Shown: positions 18,791 to 27,556, counted from the stretch's first letter. The stretch: DNA of 64,000 nucleotides from an uncultured Alphaproteobacteria bacterium (GCA_902571865.1 CACGDO010000007.1:1-64000); one strand, 5' to 3'. Notes: generated by a model not told the origin, from the letters alone. Translations and numbers: made by a program.

Positions 18791-19237
18791 TTAATTGATT
18801 TGAATTTCAACATCTTTGGATAGGGAATTAGCGATGAAACAATATTTATGTGATCTCTCTTTCATCTTTTTCATTTCTTCATCAGAAATAGTAAAATTGT
18901 CTTCAAATACTATATCTGGATTAAGTTCTATTTTGTTGACGTACATTCTTCCCTCTGCATTTTTTCCTAAATACGAAATTGCTTTATCTTTATAATTAAT
19001 AACTGGCCATTTCATTTTTGCAGCTAAAGCTAAAAACGTCATCATAAAACAACTACTTACTGCCGCAGCTAGTTTTTGCTCTGGATTAATATTACTTTCG
19101 CTTCCTCCATAATCTGGAGATGATCCTGCATCAATAGATACATTTTCGTTAAGTATTACAGTGTGATCAGTTAAGTATTTTCCAAATTCGAGTTTTTGAT
19201 CTCCTAACTCCCACTTTAATTCAATTGAATGACTCAT
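18791..19237 (-). CDS. OsmC/Ohr-family peroxiredoxin-like protein
   Basis: This 148-residue OsmC-family protein has its two redox cysteines in AAAVSSCFMMTFL and SHKYCFIANSL, the usual spacing for the family, which reduces organic hydroperoxides. I start it at the ATG encoding MSHSIELKW (19237): this lies one base past the upstream stop, and a longer frame from 19285 would overlap the upstream gene with an unrelated N-terminus. It is co-transcribed with the DmdA-like gene upstream and the crotonase downstream. It may protect against peroxides from the operon's flavoenzyme or act on a thiol intermediate; both are inference. Confidence 0.85.
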   Translation of the reverse strand: MSHSIELKWELGDQKLEFGKYLTDHTVILNENVSIDAGSSPDYGGSESNINPEQKLAAAVSSCFMMTFLALAAKMKWPVINYKDKAISYLGKNAEGRMYVNKIELNPDIVFEDNFTISDEEMKKMKERSHKYCFIANSLSKDVEIQIN

Positions 19238-19238
19238 T

Positions 19239-20360
19239 TTAAGAATAATTAAAAGGTAGTGAGCACACTTTACCTTTTCTCTCAATATTGTCTGGTGTTA
19301 ATACGATAACATCCTGCCCATCATTCCAATAATCTCTATCAACCATTGATAACCCAATATTAGTTTTTAAAAATGGTGAATAAATACCAGAGGTGATATT
19401 ACCAATTTGAAATCTATTTTTTGAGTATACAGGAAAAGGTATTGAGCACGGAGGAGTCGGGGAACCATCAAATGTAATTCCTTTTATTTTTTTTTCTATT
19501 CCATGTTTTAATATTTTTTTTAGTGCATTTTTTCCAATGAAATCATGAGATAAATTGTTACAATAATTATCAAATCCACATTCAATTGGATTATTTTCTA
19601 AAGTAAATTCATTACCATAGGATAATAAGCCACCTTCTATTCTATCAATCAAATTTGGACATCCAGGTGAAATATTAAAATCTTTTCCTGCTTCCCAAAT
19701 AGTTTCCCAAAGTTTTTTTCCTAAACTAAAACCTTTAAGATAAATCTCAAAACCATCTTGTTTGCTATATCCTGATCTTGCAATTATCTGCTTTGTTCCT
19801 TCAAATTCAAAAAAAGAAAAATGAAAGAATTTTAATTTTTTAATTTTTTCTCCAAATATTGATGACATTAATTCTTCAGATTTTGGACCTTGAATTGCTA
19901 GGGGGTAAATATCTGGTTCTATAATATCAACTTTAAAATTTCTTCCTACAGCCAATCCCTTTGCCCAAAGAAGAACATCTGAGTCTGCAACTGATAGCCA
20001 ATATTTGTTTTCACTTAATTTTAAAAGTACGGGATCATTTATCATCCCTGCATTTTCATCAATCATTGGATAATAGTAACATTTACCAATAGGCATATCT
20101 TCTATTGATCTTGGAGACATGAGTTGTATTAATTTTGTAGCATCTTCTCCTATTATTTGAACCTGTCGTTGACATGAAACATCCCAAATTTGAGTATTTT
20201 TAGATAAGTGCCAATAATCTTCTTCTACTGTTGCTTTATATGATTTTGGAAGAAGCATATGATTAACTACAGTAAAACCACTTACACCAGCCTCGATTAC
20301 TTTCTCGGTATAGGGAGTTCTCCTAATACGTCTAGACATGTTTAATCCTGAATTACTCAT
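19239..20360 (-). CDS. dmdA: DmdA-like tetrahydrofolate-dependent demethylase (DMSP demethylase family)
   Basis: This 373-residue GcvT/DmdA-fold protein is about the length of SAR11 DmdA. As I recall the DmdA family, matching stretches are SRRIRRTP at the start, TVVNHMLLP, EEDYWHL, IWDVSCQRQV, INDPVLLKL, SDVLLWAKGLA, LAIQGPKSEEL, IARSGYSKQDGFEIYL, GCPNLIDRIEGGLLSYGN and NPIECGF. DmdA moves a methyl group from dimethylsulfoniopropionate to tetrahydrofolate, leaving methylmercaptopropionate. Paralogues with other methylated substrates exist, so the gene symbol is tentative. The start at 20360 leaves one base after the upstream stop; an in-frame ATG at 20390 would overlap that gene. No dmdB/dmdC genes are seen nearby. 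Confidence 0.72.
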   Translation of the reverse strand: MSNSGLNMSRRIRRTPYTEKVIEAGVSGFTVVNHMLLPKSYKATVEEDYWHLSKNTQIWDVSCQRQVQIIGEDATKLIQLMSPRSIEDMPIGKCYYYPMIDENAGMINDPVLLKLSENKYWLSVADSDVLLWAKGLAVGRNFKVDIIEPDIYPLAIQGPKSEELMSSIFGEKIKKLKFFHFSFFEFEGTKQIIARSGYSKQDGFEIYLKGFSLGKKLWETIWEAGKDFNISPGCPNLIDRIEGGLLSYGNEFTLENNPIECGFDNYCNNLSHDFIGKNALKKILKHGIEKKIKGITFDGSPTPPCSIPFPVYSKNRFQIGNITSGIYSPFLKTNIGLSMVDRDYWNDGQDVIVLTPDNIERKGKVCSLPFNYS

Positions 20361-20361
20361 T

Positions 20362-20697
20362 TTATTTAGACCACCATATTGAGTATCCATTTGGAGAAAT
20401 AATAAGAGGTATGTGGTATTTTTTAAGAGGATCTTTCATTTTAAATTTAACACTTATTGAATTAATTATTTCGCTTGTATTTTTAAAAAATTTACCAGAA
20501 TTAATTATCATTTCATAATCACTTTCACAATCTTCTTTCGTTAATTCAAATTCTTTAAGCATTCTTCCAGAACTATCTGTTTTATCTTCTAGAAATACAA
20601 CTTTGTTATTATTATTCACTTTATAAATAACAATTTCTACATCACTTGCATGCGTACCATCTATTGAGTTTAGTAAATGTGTAGAAAAAATTGCCAT
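20362..20697 (-). CDS. Transthyretin-like / 5-hydroxyisourate hydrolase-like small protein with altered C-terminus
   Basis: This 111-residue protein matches the transthyretin-like fold: STHLLNSIDGTHASDVEI at the start (with the conserved His), DSSGRMLKEF in the middle (conserved Arg), and YHIPLIISPNGYS near the end (conserved His). True 5-hydroxyisourate hydrolases end in Y-R-G-S; here the terminus is W-W-S-K. No other urate or purine-ring degradation gene is in the window. It sits 3 bases after a ThDP enzyme and 1 base before a DmdA-like gene. It may have been recruited to hydrolyse or bind another cyclic or polar substrate; the function is unknown. Confidence 0.78.
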   Translation of the reverse strand: MAIFSTHLLNSIDGTHASDVEIVIYKVNNNNKVVFLEDKTDSSGRMLKEFELTKEDCESDYEMIINSGKFFKNTSEIINSISVKFKMKDPLKKYHIPLIISPNGYSIWWSK

Positions 20698-20700
20698 GAC

Positions 20701-22443
20701 CTATTCTATAGACGCTTTATCTCTTTTATCACTAACTGCAGCAACTATTGGACTTATAACGCCTTTAGCCTTAACATTTACACATGCAGTTTTACCACTT
20801 TCTAATGCTCTTTTTAAAGCGGGTCCTAAATCTTCTCTTTTAGTAACTAATTCTCCATGCCCTCCAAAACCTTCAAAAATTGAATGAAATGGAATATCTC
20901 TAAAATCAGTTGCAAAGTGTTTCCCACTTTCAAATAACCTTTCTTGTTGTTGAGAAATACAGTCAAGACCTCCATTGTTATCGATAACTACAACAATAGG
21001 TTTTTTTTCTTGAAATGCAGCTTCAATTGATAATCCCCCAGATAAAAATGCCCCATCTCCACTTATTAAAACGACATTAGATTTAGGATTAAGATTTTTC
21101 GCTGATACTGCAAAAGGAACTCCAACACCTAACATACTAAAAGTACCTGGATGCAATATTCCTCCAAGTTTTTTACCTTTTGATCCAGCAATATTAATTG
21201 CAATCTCGGACCAGAAATGTGTGTTACCACCATCAATAACCAACCAATCATTTTCAGTTAATACTTCTTGAACATCTAAAGCTAATTGAAGAGGATGGAT
21301 TTTTCCACCATTTTTTTTCGTCTCTTCAGTTTCTTCATTTAATTCATCTAATGTTTTATCAATCCAATTTTTTTTCTCTTTTTTATTCTTATCAAACCAA
21401 TCATTATTTAATTTCCATTTATTATTTTTCTTTAATTCTACGAGTTTATCCAAAAAGACTCCAGGATCACAAAGTAAATTAATATCTGCAGCTCTATTTA
21501 ATTCTATTTCTTCATGTGATCCATTAATACAAACAAGCTTTGTGCTTTTTGGAAAAAGTGGAGGATTACCAAAATTCATTTGATTATCAAGACGTGCACC
21601 AATCATAAGAACCAAATCTGATTCATGGAGAGCCATTTTTGAAGGTGGATATTGATGAATATCTGCCAGACCCATGTATGTATCTGCCTCTTCACCTAAA
21701 AGTTTTTGGTGGTATGGTATATTAAATATTGGAATATTTAATTCAAACCCAGCATGCTCTAATTTTTTTTCTGCACTAGACCACCAAACTCCATGCCCTC
21801 CAATAAAAACTGGTTTTTTAGCATTAATTGCAAGATCAAATATTTCATTTAAACTCTCAGGATCCGGCCAAGCTTTTGCTAAAGGTTTTTTTTGTTGAGT
21901 AAATGGCCTTTCTTCTAAACCTGCATCATCTGCAAATGATGAAAACATTATATCTACTGGCACACTTAAATGTACTGCACCTGGATATCCATTTGTTGCT
22001 ATTCTATAAGCTTTATCTACAAACTCCCTTATTCTATTGCCATCTGTTATACTGGCACTGTATTTTGTTAATGGTGCAGCAATAGATACATCATCTATTT
22101 CCTTAAAACCTCCTGCTCCTTGTCTTTTTAAGCTACTAGATCCAGTAATAAAAATAACAGGGGATCTTTCACCCCATGCTTCCATCATTGAGGGTACTGC
22201 ATTTGCGAAACCTTCTGGTCCAACAATACAAACAGATGGTTTTCTTGATATTCTAGTATGACCATCAGCTAAATGACCAGCAATTTGTTCATGAGGACAA
22301 TTAATTACATTAATTTGACACTCCATAAATCCTTCAAGCGCTGGATTACAAAAACCTCCAGAAAGTGTAAAAACATTATCAATGCCTTTGTCTCTAAGAG
22401 CTCTTGCAACTAATGCCCCACCTCTAATCATTTTATTTCCCAT
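20701..22443 (-). CDS. Thiamine-diphosphate-dependent enzyme (acetolactate synthase / 2-oxoacid decarboxylase family)
   Basis: This 580-residue protein has the three-domain ThDP layout. The N-terminal Pyr domain has the activating Glu52 in CPHEQIAGH; the central domain contains GARLDNQMNFG; the C-terminal PP domain has the ThDP/Mg motif starting GDGAF at residue 462 and ending with Asn489-Asn490. The family includes acetolactate synthase, benzoylformate decarboxylase, sulfopyruvate decarboxylase-like and oxalyl-CoA decarboxylase enzymes. The next gene upstream, one base away, is an FMN 2-hydroxyacid dehydrogenase, so a route of 2-hydroxyacid to 2-oxoacid to aldehyde is plausible, as in mandelate catabolism. 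Substrate unknown. Confidence 0.85.
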   Translation of the reverse strand: MGNKMIRGGALVARALRDKGIDNVFTLSGGFCNPALEGFMECQINVINCPHEQIAGHLADGHTRISRKPSVCIVGPEGFANAVPSMMEAWGERSPVIFITGSSSLKRQGAGGFKEIDDVSIAAPLTKYSASITDGNRIREFVDKAYRIATNGYPGAVHLSVPVDIMFSSFADDAGLEERPFTQQKKPLAKAWPDPESLNEIFDLAINAKKPVFIGGHGVWWSSAEKKLEHAGFELNIPIFNIPYHQKLLGEEADTYMGLADIHQYPPSKMALHESDLVLMIGARLDNQMNFGNPPLFPKSTKLVCINGSHEEIELNRAADINLLCDPGVFLDKLVELKKNNKWKLNNDWFDKNKKEKKNWIDKTLDELNEETEETKKNGGKIHPLQLALDVQEVLTENDWLVIDGGNTHFWSEIAINIAGSKGKKLGGILHPGTFSMLGVGVPFAVSAKNLNPKSNVVLISGDGAFLSGGLSIEAAFQEKKPIVVVIDNNGGLDCISQQQERLFESGKHFATDFRDIPFHSIFEGFGGHGELVTKREDLGPALKRALESGKTACVNVKAKGVISPIVAAVSDKRDKASIE

Positions 22444-22444
22444 T

Positions 22445-23608
22445 TTAATACTTTATATCCTTAAAAAATTTCTCTGCTATAATTTTTTTATCAACTTCAT
22501 TTATATCGGTTAATCCCACTAAGCCAAGATTTGTACTTAACTCTTCTTTAATTAGGTTAATGATTCTTCTAAGGCCTCTTGCACCATCTGCTCCAATAGC
22601 ATACATCAAAGGTCTGCCAAACATAACAAAGTTAGCTCCCAGAGCTAATGCGCGTAAAATATCACTACCACTTCTAATGCCACTATCAAAAAGTATTGGA
22701 AAATCGTCTCCTAAAGCTTTTCGTATTAATGGCAAAGCATTAATAGAAGCAGTAGCACTATCTAATTGCCTTCCACCATGATTTGATACTTGAATTGCAT
22801 CAGCACCAGCCTCTTTAATTTTCAAAGCATCTTCAGAATTCATTACTCCTTTGATTATTAATTTTCCTTTCCAAGCGTCTCGAACTCTTTTTAGAGTATT
22901 CCAATCAGTTGCTCCTCTACTTTCTTTTCGTCTAAAAATTTGATCACCACTTTTAGAGGTAACATAATTCATTGGTTGTGGAGCGCCTTTAAACAAAGTT
23001 GTTAAACTCCATTGAGGATGTAGTGCAAAATCTAAAAATTGTTTTGGGCCAATTTTAAATGGATAACCAAAGCCATTTCTATCATCTCTAGCTCTTCTTG
23101 AAAGAATTGGAACATCAACAGTGAGGATCAAAACCTTGTATCCAATACTTTCTGCTCTTTTTAATAATTCCATAATAAATTCTTCACTTTGAAAAATATA
23201 TATTTGCATCCACGAATGACCTTCTGAAAAAGTAAACATATCTTCTAGCGTAGTACTAGAAGCCATTGAAACACATGTTGGTATATTATTGTACGCACTT
23301 TCTTTTGCTATCATTTTATCTGCATCAGGCCATGAAAGATTTGTCATTCCCATTGGTGCAAATCCAAATGGATAATCAAAATGAAAATCAAATATTTTTT
23401 TACTTAAATTTCTATTCTCAACATTTCTAAAAACCTTAGGCTCAAGTCTAATTTGATCTAATGCTGTACTATTAATTTCTGCAAGTTTGTCATCTCCTGA
23501 TGCTCCATCAATAAAGTCAAAGACTAATTTTGGTAATCTTTTTTTAGATAGTCTTATTGCATCATTAATTGTGTGAATTTTTGTGCTAGGTTTAATGAAA
23601 TCATTCAT
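22445..23608 (-). CDS. FMN-dependent 2-hydroxyacid dehydrogenase (LldD / mandelate dehydrogenase family)
   Basis: This 387-residue TIM-barrel flavoenzyme oxidises an L-2-hydroxyacid to the 2-oxoacid. Family residues include FAPMGMTNL near the FMN site, Lys253 in IIKGVMN, the catalytic His277 and Arg280 in VSNHGGRQLD, and the FMN phosphate loop FDSGIRSGSDILRAL followed by FGRPLMYA. There is no obvious long membrane insertion, only a moderately hydrophobic 190-215 region. One base separates it from the ThDP enzyme, suggesting sequential reactions. Lactate, mandelate, glycolate or sulfolactate-like acids are all possible substrates. Confidence 0.88.
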   Translation of the reverse strand: MNDFIKPSTKIHTINDAIRLSKKRLPKLVFDFIDGASGDDKLAEINSTALDQIRLEPKVFRNVENRNLSKKIFDFHFDYPFGFAPMGMTNLSWPDADKMIAKESAYNNIPTCVSMASSTTLEDMFTFSEGHSWMQIYIFQSEEFIMELLKRAESIGYKVLILTVDVPILSRRARDDRNGFGYPFKIGPKQFLDFALHPQWSLTTLFKGAPQPMNYVTSKSGDQIFRRKESRGATDWNTLKRVRDAWKGKLIIKGVMNSEDALKIKEAGADAIQVSNHGGRQLDSATASINALPLIRKALGDDFPILFDSGIRSGSDILRALALGANFVMFGRPLMYAIGADGARGLRRIINLIKEELSTNLGLVGLTDINEVDKKIIAEKFFKDIKY

Positions 23609-23656
23609 TTTAATATTTGTATTCTAATATAATTTATAATTCTATTACAAAATATA

Positions 23657-24886
23657 TTAGTTTTTTGAAATACCCTTCCAAGGTATTGGACTAGATGGAA
23701 TATCTTCTTTTAAACCTCTTTGTATTTCTCCTTTCTCATCATACATTGGTAAAGTACATATTTCACCTTTTTGCACACTACCATCATCACATCTAACATC
23801 TACTATTGTGTCTGGCCCAAATTCTGCTTTATCCATATGAACTATAGCAACACCACAAACTTGAAATGGCGACCACGTACTTGAAGTTACAATTCCAACT
23901 TTTTTATTATCAATAGAAATTTCAGAATCAACCAACGCAAAGCTATTTTCCACTCTCATACCCCATGTTAAACAATCTTTGTTTGCATTAAGTAAATAAT
24001 CTCTTCCAATAAAATCTCCTTTATTAAAATCTATAAACTTTCCTAATCCAACGGCAAATGGAGATCTGTCTCTTGTAAAATCTCTCCCTGCAGATAAGAG
24101 ACCTGCCTCAATTCTTCTACATCTAAATCCTGGTGAGGCTGTTAGAATCATTCCCATTTCTTCGCCTTTACTGAGTATTAAGTCTCCAATTTTTTTTGAA
24201 TCATTTTCTGGTCTTAAATAAATTTCCCAGCCAAGTTCATTTGTAAACCCTGTTCTGCTTATAATCACTTCTTCTGAATCAATTGAAGTTTCAACCCAAT
24301 CAAAATAATTAAAATTATTTTTTAATGGTATATCAACTAGTTTTTCTAAAAGTTTTAGAGATTTAGGGCCTTGTATTTGACTTACCCAAACGTTTGGATC
24401 TTTAATTTCAACATCTAAATTTTTCGAATGAGCTTTGTACCAACTGTATAAATGTCCATCACCTTGTGCAAACCAAAATTTATTTTTTTCTAATCTTAAT
24501 AATAATCCATCTGAAATCATTCCTCCATCATGGTAACAAGCAAATTGATAAGAACATCGTCCTATTTTTACTTTTGAAATATCTCTAGGAAATATTTGTT
24601 GAAGTAAATTTTCAGCATCCGGACCAGAGATTTCGTATGGATGCTCACCTGTATGACGTAAAATTATTTCTTGTCTAGCTTTCCAATACATTTCATCTGC
24701 TGTAGCATGAGATAATTTTTCAAGCGTAAATCTCCCATCGGCGTAGTTAGTATATTCTGGGTTAAGTGGTAACTCTTGATAAGTTAAAGGATGTATTTTC
24801 ATGGGTCTAGCCAAATCTAGAGATCTACCAGTTTCTTTAATAACTGGCTTTACAACAAATCTGTAATTACTAACTAAATCTCGCAT
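23657..24886 (-). CDS. GcvT-like aminomethyltransferase / demethylase family protein
   Basis: This 409-residue protein has the folate-binding GcvT fold: RHTGEHPYEISGPDAENLL near residue 75, GMISDGLLLRL, VSQIQGPKSLKLLEKL, SRTGFTNELGWEIYL, and FRCRRIEAGLLSAGRDF. It is longer than GcvT of the glycine cleavage system, with an extra N-terminal 60 residues, and no gcvH or gcvP is nearby. It is distinct from the DmdA-like protein three genes downstream, so the operon has two folate-type one-carbon transferases. Possible substrates are methylated amines such as dimethylglycine or sarcosine, or sulfonium compounds. Confidence 0.82.
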   Translation of the reverse strand: MRDLVSNYRFVVKPVIKETGRSLDLARPMKIHPLTYQELPLNPEYTNYADGRFTLEKLSHATADEMYWKARQEIILRHTGEHPYEISGPDAENLLQQIFPRDISKVKIGRCSYQFACYHDGGMISDGLLLRLEKNKFWFAQGDGHLYSWYKAHSKNLDVEIKDPNVWVSQIQGPKSLKLLEKLVDIPLKNNFNYFDWVETSIDSEEVIISRTGFTNELGWEIYLRPENDSKKIGDLILSKGEEMGMILTASPGFRCRRIEAGLLSAGRDFTRDRSPFAVGLGKFIDFNKGDFIGRDYLLNANKDCLTWGMRVENSFALVDSEISIDNKKVGIVTSSTWSPFQVCGVAIVHMDKAEFGPDTIVDVRCDDGSVQKGEICTLPMYDEKGEIQRGLKEDIPSSPIPWKGISKN

Positions 24887-24927
24887 AAAATTTATTCAAT
24901 TTATCATAAAATATTGAAAAAAAAATT

Positions 24928-25851
24928 TTAAAATAAATTCTTAATAGCTTCAATATGTCGTGGCTTTACTTCACAGCATCCACCAACTAGAGTAACACCT
25001 TCATTTAAAGAATTTAAAACAAACATTTTATATTTTTCTTCTCCAAATTCTTCATTTCGAGTGCCAAGTAACTCAATGGGATCAATATAATCATAATGTC
25101 CTTCAAAACCTTCTGAATTAAATTTTTCTTCATTACTAGTAGGCAGTTCTTTAAATAAATTCATTTTATAACCAAAAGGAAGCTTTTGTTTATTAAATAT
25201 CGGAATACTCAAATTAACGATTTCAGGTGATACGCAGGCTGATACTATCCCGCAACAATTAAATTTTTGAATAGTTTCAAAAAGTTCATCAAGACTTTCC
25301 CCAGATGGTAATTTTCCATCATAACGTAAGTGTGCACCTACAAGAACTTGTTTATTAAATTCTTTTGAAGCTTCTAAAGCAATTTTTATTTCTTTGATAG
25401 AACACAAAACATCTAAGTAAAATATATCGACATAATCTTTTAATATTTTTGCAATTTCATGAAAATAATTAAACATTGTTTCATCAGTTTCAAAATGTAT
25501 TGGGGAATATGTATTACCTTGATTAGGCAATGAGCCTGCAATAATAACTTTTTTTTCACTTTCATTTTTTGCTTTTAATGCAAGTGCTCCAGCAGATCTT
25601 ATTCCAAATTCAAATTTATCAAGTAAATTATATTTTTTTAGTAGCCTCCTTCTAACACTAAAATTTGAAGTGACTATTAATTGTGATCCAGCATTTATAA
25701 AATTTTTATGCATTTCTAAGACCATTTGGTGATTATTTTCATTTAATAAAGCTTGTGCTGACCAAAGATCACCTGTTGTCTCTAAACCCATTTCCATTAA
25801 AGTTTGACCGGAACCTCCATCAAAGAGGTATTTCTTATTTTTTAAAAACAT
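24928..25851 (-). CDS. Homocysteine S-methyltransferase family protein
   Basis: This 307-residue TIM-barrel protein belongs to the zinc-dependent family that includes betaine-, S-methylmethionine- and DMSP-homocysteine methyltransferases. It has the N-terminal FDGGSGQTLMEMG and the three zinc cysteines: Cys206 in IVSACVSPE and Cys292-Cys293 in VGGCCEVKP. It would move a methyl group from a methylated onium compound to homocysteine, giving methionine. It is the first enzyme gene after the solute-binding protein and 41 bases before the GcvT-like gene, which supports an operon for methyl-group recovery. The methyl donor is not determined. Confidence 0.87.
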   Translation of the reverse strand: MFLKNKKYLFDGGSGQTLMEMGLETTGDLWSAQALLNENNHQMVLEMHKNFINAGSQLIVTSNFSVRRRLLKKYNLLDKFEFGIRSAGALALKAKNESEKKVIIAGSLPNQGNTYSPIHFETDETMFNYFHEIAKILKDYVDIFYLDVLCSIKEIKIALEASKEFNKQVLVGAHLRYDGKLPSGESLDELFETIQKFNCCGIVSACVSPEIVNLSIPIFNKQKLPFGYKMNLFKELPTSNEEKFNSEGFEGHYDYIDPIELLGTRNEEFGEEKYKMFVLNSLNEGVTLVGGCCEVKPRHIEAIKNLF

Positions 25852-25876
25852 TTTTTTGGAAGATTAGTAGAAATAG

Positions 25877-25900
25877 TGTGGCGCATTTAAATGCGCCACA
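25877..25900. terminator. 24-bp perfect palindrome after the solute-binding protein gene
   Basis: A perfect 12+12 bp palindrome with a GC-rich outer half (TGTGGCGC...GCGCCACA) and an AT centre, placed 16 bases past the stop of the solute-binding protein gene and 26 bases before the next gene on the same strand. There is no long T tract on either strand, so it is more likely a partial terminator or an mRNA 3'-stabilising hairpin that lets the binding protein be expressed above the downstream enzymes. Regulator binding to the DNA palindrome is an alternative. Confidence 0.6.
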
Positions 25901-25915
25901 AAGAAAATTAATATT

Positions 25916-27544
25916 TTATGCAAACCACCAACGTTCAGAAAGTTTGTTACCGTCACTTTCCCAGTTACCAGCAACATCTTCACCGTGAGCAAGTTTTTTA
26001 GAACCAGCACCAACGTATTGGTTAAATGCATAAACAATTGCACCACCATCGTAGTTACAAAGAGCTTGTGCTTCCCAGTACATTGATTTTCTTTTTTCTG
26101 CATCAAGTTCTGATCTAGCAGATCTAACTAGTTCATTGAAACGAACAGTTGAATCAGTTTGAACTAGATTACCCCAGGCAGCTTCGTTCCACTCTGTGTC
26201 ATCTGTGAATGCAGCAGACCACATCATATCTTCTGTAGGTCTTCCACCCCAAGAACTCATACTGAAACCTTTAGTGTTCCATACGTTACTCCAGTAACCA
26301 TCTTCAGGTTCTTTTTTAACTCGAAGATCGATACCACATTCTTGAGCAGATGCTGCTATCAAGTTAGTTGCATCTGTACATCCTGCATAAGGAACCTCAG
26401 AAGTACTAATTTCAATTGGTCCACTTACTCCAGATTTTTTCCAGTGATAAGCAGCTTTATCAGCATCGAACTCTCTCTGCTCTAAAGCGCTATTATGGTA
26501 TGGGTGAGCAGTAGAGATCGGATGATCATTACCAACAGTACCATATCCAAGCATAATCTTATCAACAATTTCCTGTCTTTTGATTGCAAACTTCATTGCC
26601 ATACGCACATCAAAGTTATCAAACGGTGGAACGTTCAATCTCATTGGAGCTGTATAGTGAGCGTAACCAGAAGCTGCTGTAATTTCTACACTAGGATTTC
26701 TAGTCAATAGATTAGCAGTTCTAAGATCAACACCATTCATCCAGTCAATTTCACCGTTTAATAATGCTGCTTGTCTAGTAGCAGGATCATTAATTCCGAT
26801 TACTTCAACTGAATCAAAGTGCGCAACACTATCACCTTTGAAATAATTTGGATTTCTTTTTCCAAATTTTGCACCAACACCAGGATTGAATTCATCCATA
26901 ATATATGGACCAGTTCCAATCGTTGATTGAGCATCAACAACTCCATCTTTTGTTGGTTTAATCATAATATGATAGTCAGTAGTTATTGCAGGCCAATCGG
27001 CATTTGCGCCTTTAAGCTTAAAAATAACTCTGTCATTTCCATCAGCAGAAACTGTTTCAATTTGAGATAAAAGCCCACCTGCTGCCGAAGCAGTATCTGG
27101 ATTCATATGATACTGATAGTTGAGCACAACATCTTCTGCTGTCATTGATTTACCATTATGGAATTCAACACCTTTGCGAAGATTATATACCCATGTTTGA
27201 GCATCGTCTGATTCAATTGACTCAGCAAGCTCTCCAACAATTGTGTGATCTGAATCAACAACAGTTAGACAGTTCTGATATGACCAAGCAGTAGCTTGCA
27301 TAAATGAGCTCTGATAAGTTGCTGGATCAAGAGTATCAGTTGCATCTGCTGCACTATTACCCCATCTTAAATGTCCACCTTTTTTTGGTGTAGCTGCAAC
27401 TGCTTTATCTGCTAATGATAATGCAATTGGTAGCGTGACCCCAGTAGCAAGGACAGACATCATGAACTGTCTTCTATCAATAAGCCCTTTTGTTAGCTTT
27501 GAAGACTGTTCTTCAATGTATTTGTCTATTTTCTTATTTTTCAT
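25916..27544 (-). CDS. ABC transporter solute-binding protein, family 5 (peptide/nickel/opine type), Tat-exported
   Basis: This 542-residue periplasmic binding protein of the DppA/OppA family starts at 27544, where a strong Shine-Dalgarno precedes the ATG; an in-frame upstream ATG at 27640 lacks one. The N-terminus has a twin-arginine motif, DRRQFMMS, then a hydrophobic stretch and an AVAA cleavage site, so export is probably by Tat. Family features include the early DTLDPATYQSS, VEFHNGKSMTAEDVVLNY and FDNFDVRMAMKFAI. It is divergent from the cognate permease genes and heads the methyl-metabolism operon, so the ligand is likely a substrate of that operon rather than a peptide. Confidence 0.9.
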   Translation of the reverse strand: MKNKKIDKYIEEQSSKLTKGLIDRRQFMMSVLATGVTLPIALSLADKAVAATPKKGGHLRWGNSAADATDTLDPATYQSSFMQATAWSYQNCLTVVDSDHTIVGELAESIESDDAQTWVYNLRKGVEFHNGKSMTAEDVVLNYQYHMNPDTASAAGGLLSQIETVSADGNDRVIFKLKGANADWPAITTDYHIMIKPTKDGVVDAQSTIGTGPYIMDEFNPGVGAKFGKRNPNYFKGDSVAHFDSVEVIGINDPATRQAALLNGEIDWMNGVDLRTANLLTRNPSVEITAASGYAHYTAPMRLNVPPFDNFDVRMAMKFAIKRQEIVDKIMLGYGTVGNDHPISTAHPYHNSALEQREFDADKAAYHWKKSGVSGPIEISTSEVPYAGCTDATNLIAASAQECGIDLRVKKEPEDGYWSNVWNTKGFSMSSWGGRPTEDMMWSAAFTDDTEWNEAAWGNLVQTDSTVRFNELVRSARSELDAEKRKSMYWEAQALCNYDGGAIVYAFNQYVGAGSKKLAHGEDVAGNWESDGNKLSERWWFA

Positions 27545-27548
27545 TTGT

Positions 27549-27556
27549 CCTCCCTT
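27549..27556 (-). promoter_or_regulatory. Strong Shine-Dalgarno of the solute-binding protein gene
   Basis: AAGGGAGG on the minus strand, four bases before the ATG at 27544. It decides the start of the solute-binding protein in favour of the ATG that gives a clean Tat signal peptide. Most genes in this window have no visible Shine-Dalgarno. Confidence 0.8.

Noticed and set aside
20362-20697. Straight assignment as 5-hydroxyisourate hydrolase in urate degradation
   Set aside because: The terminal Y-R-G-S is missing and no urate pathway gene neighbours it.
21674-22261. Several plus-strand frames opposite the ThDP enzyme gene
   Set aside because: They lie wholly inside a well-supported gene on the other strand and show no family motifs.
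25864-26106. Open frame antisense/alternate-frame within the solute-binding protein gene end
   Set aside because: It is a shadow of the binding-protein gene in another frame, with no ribosome site and it would run over the 24-bp palindrome.
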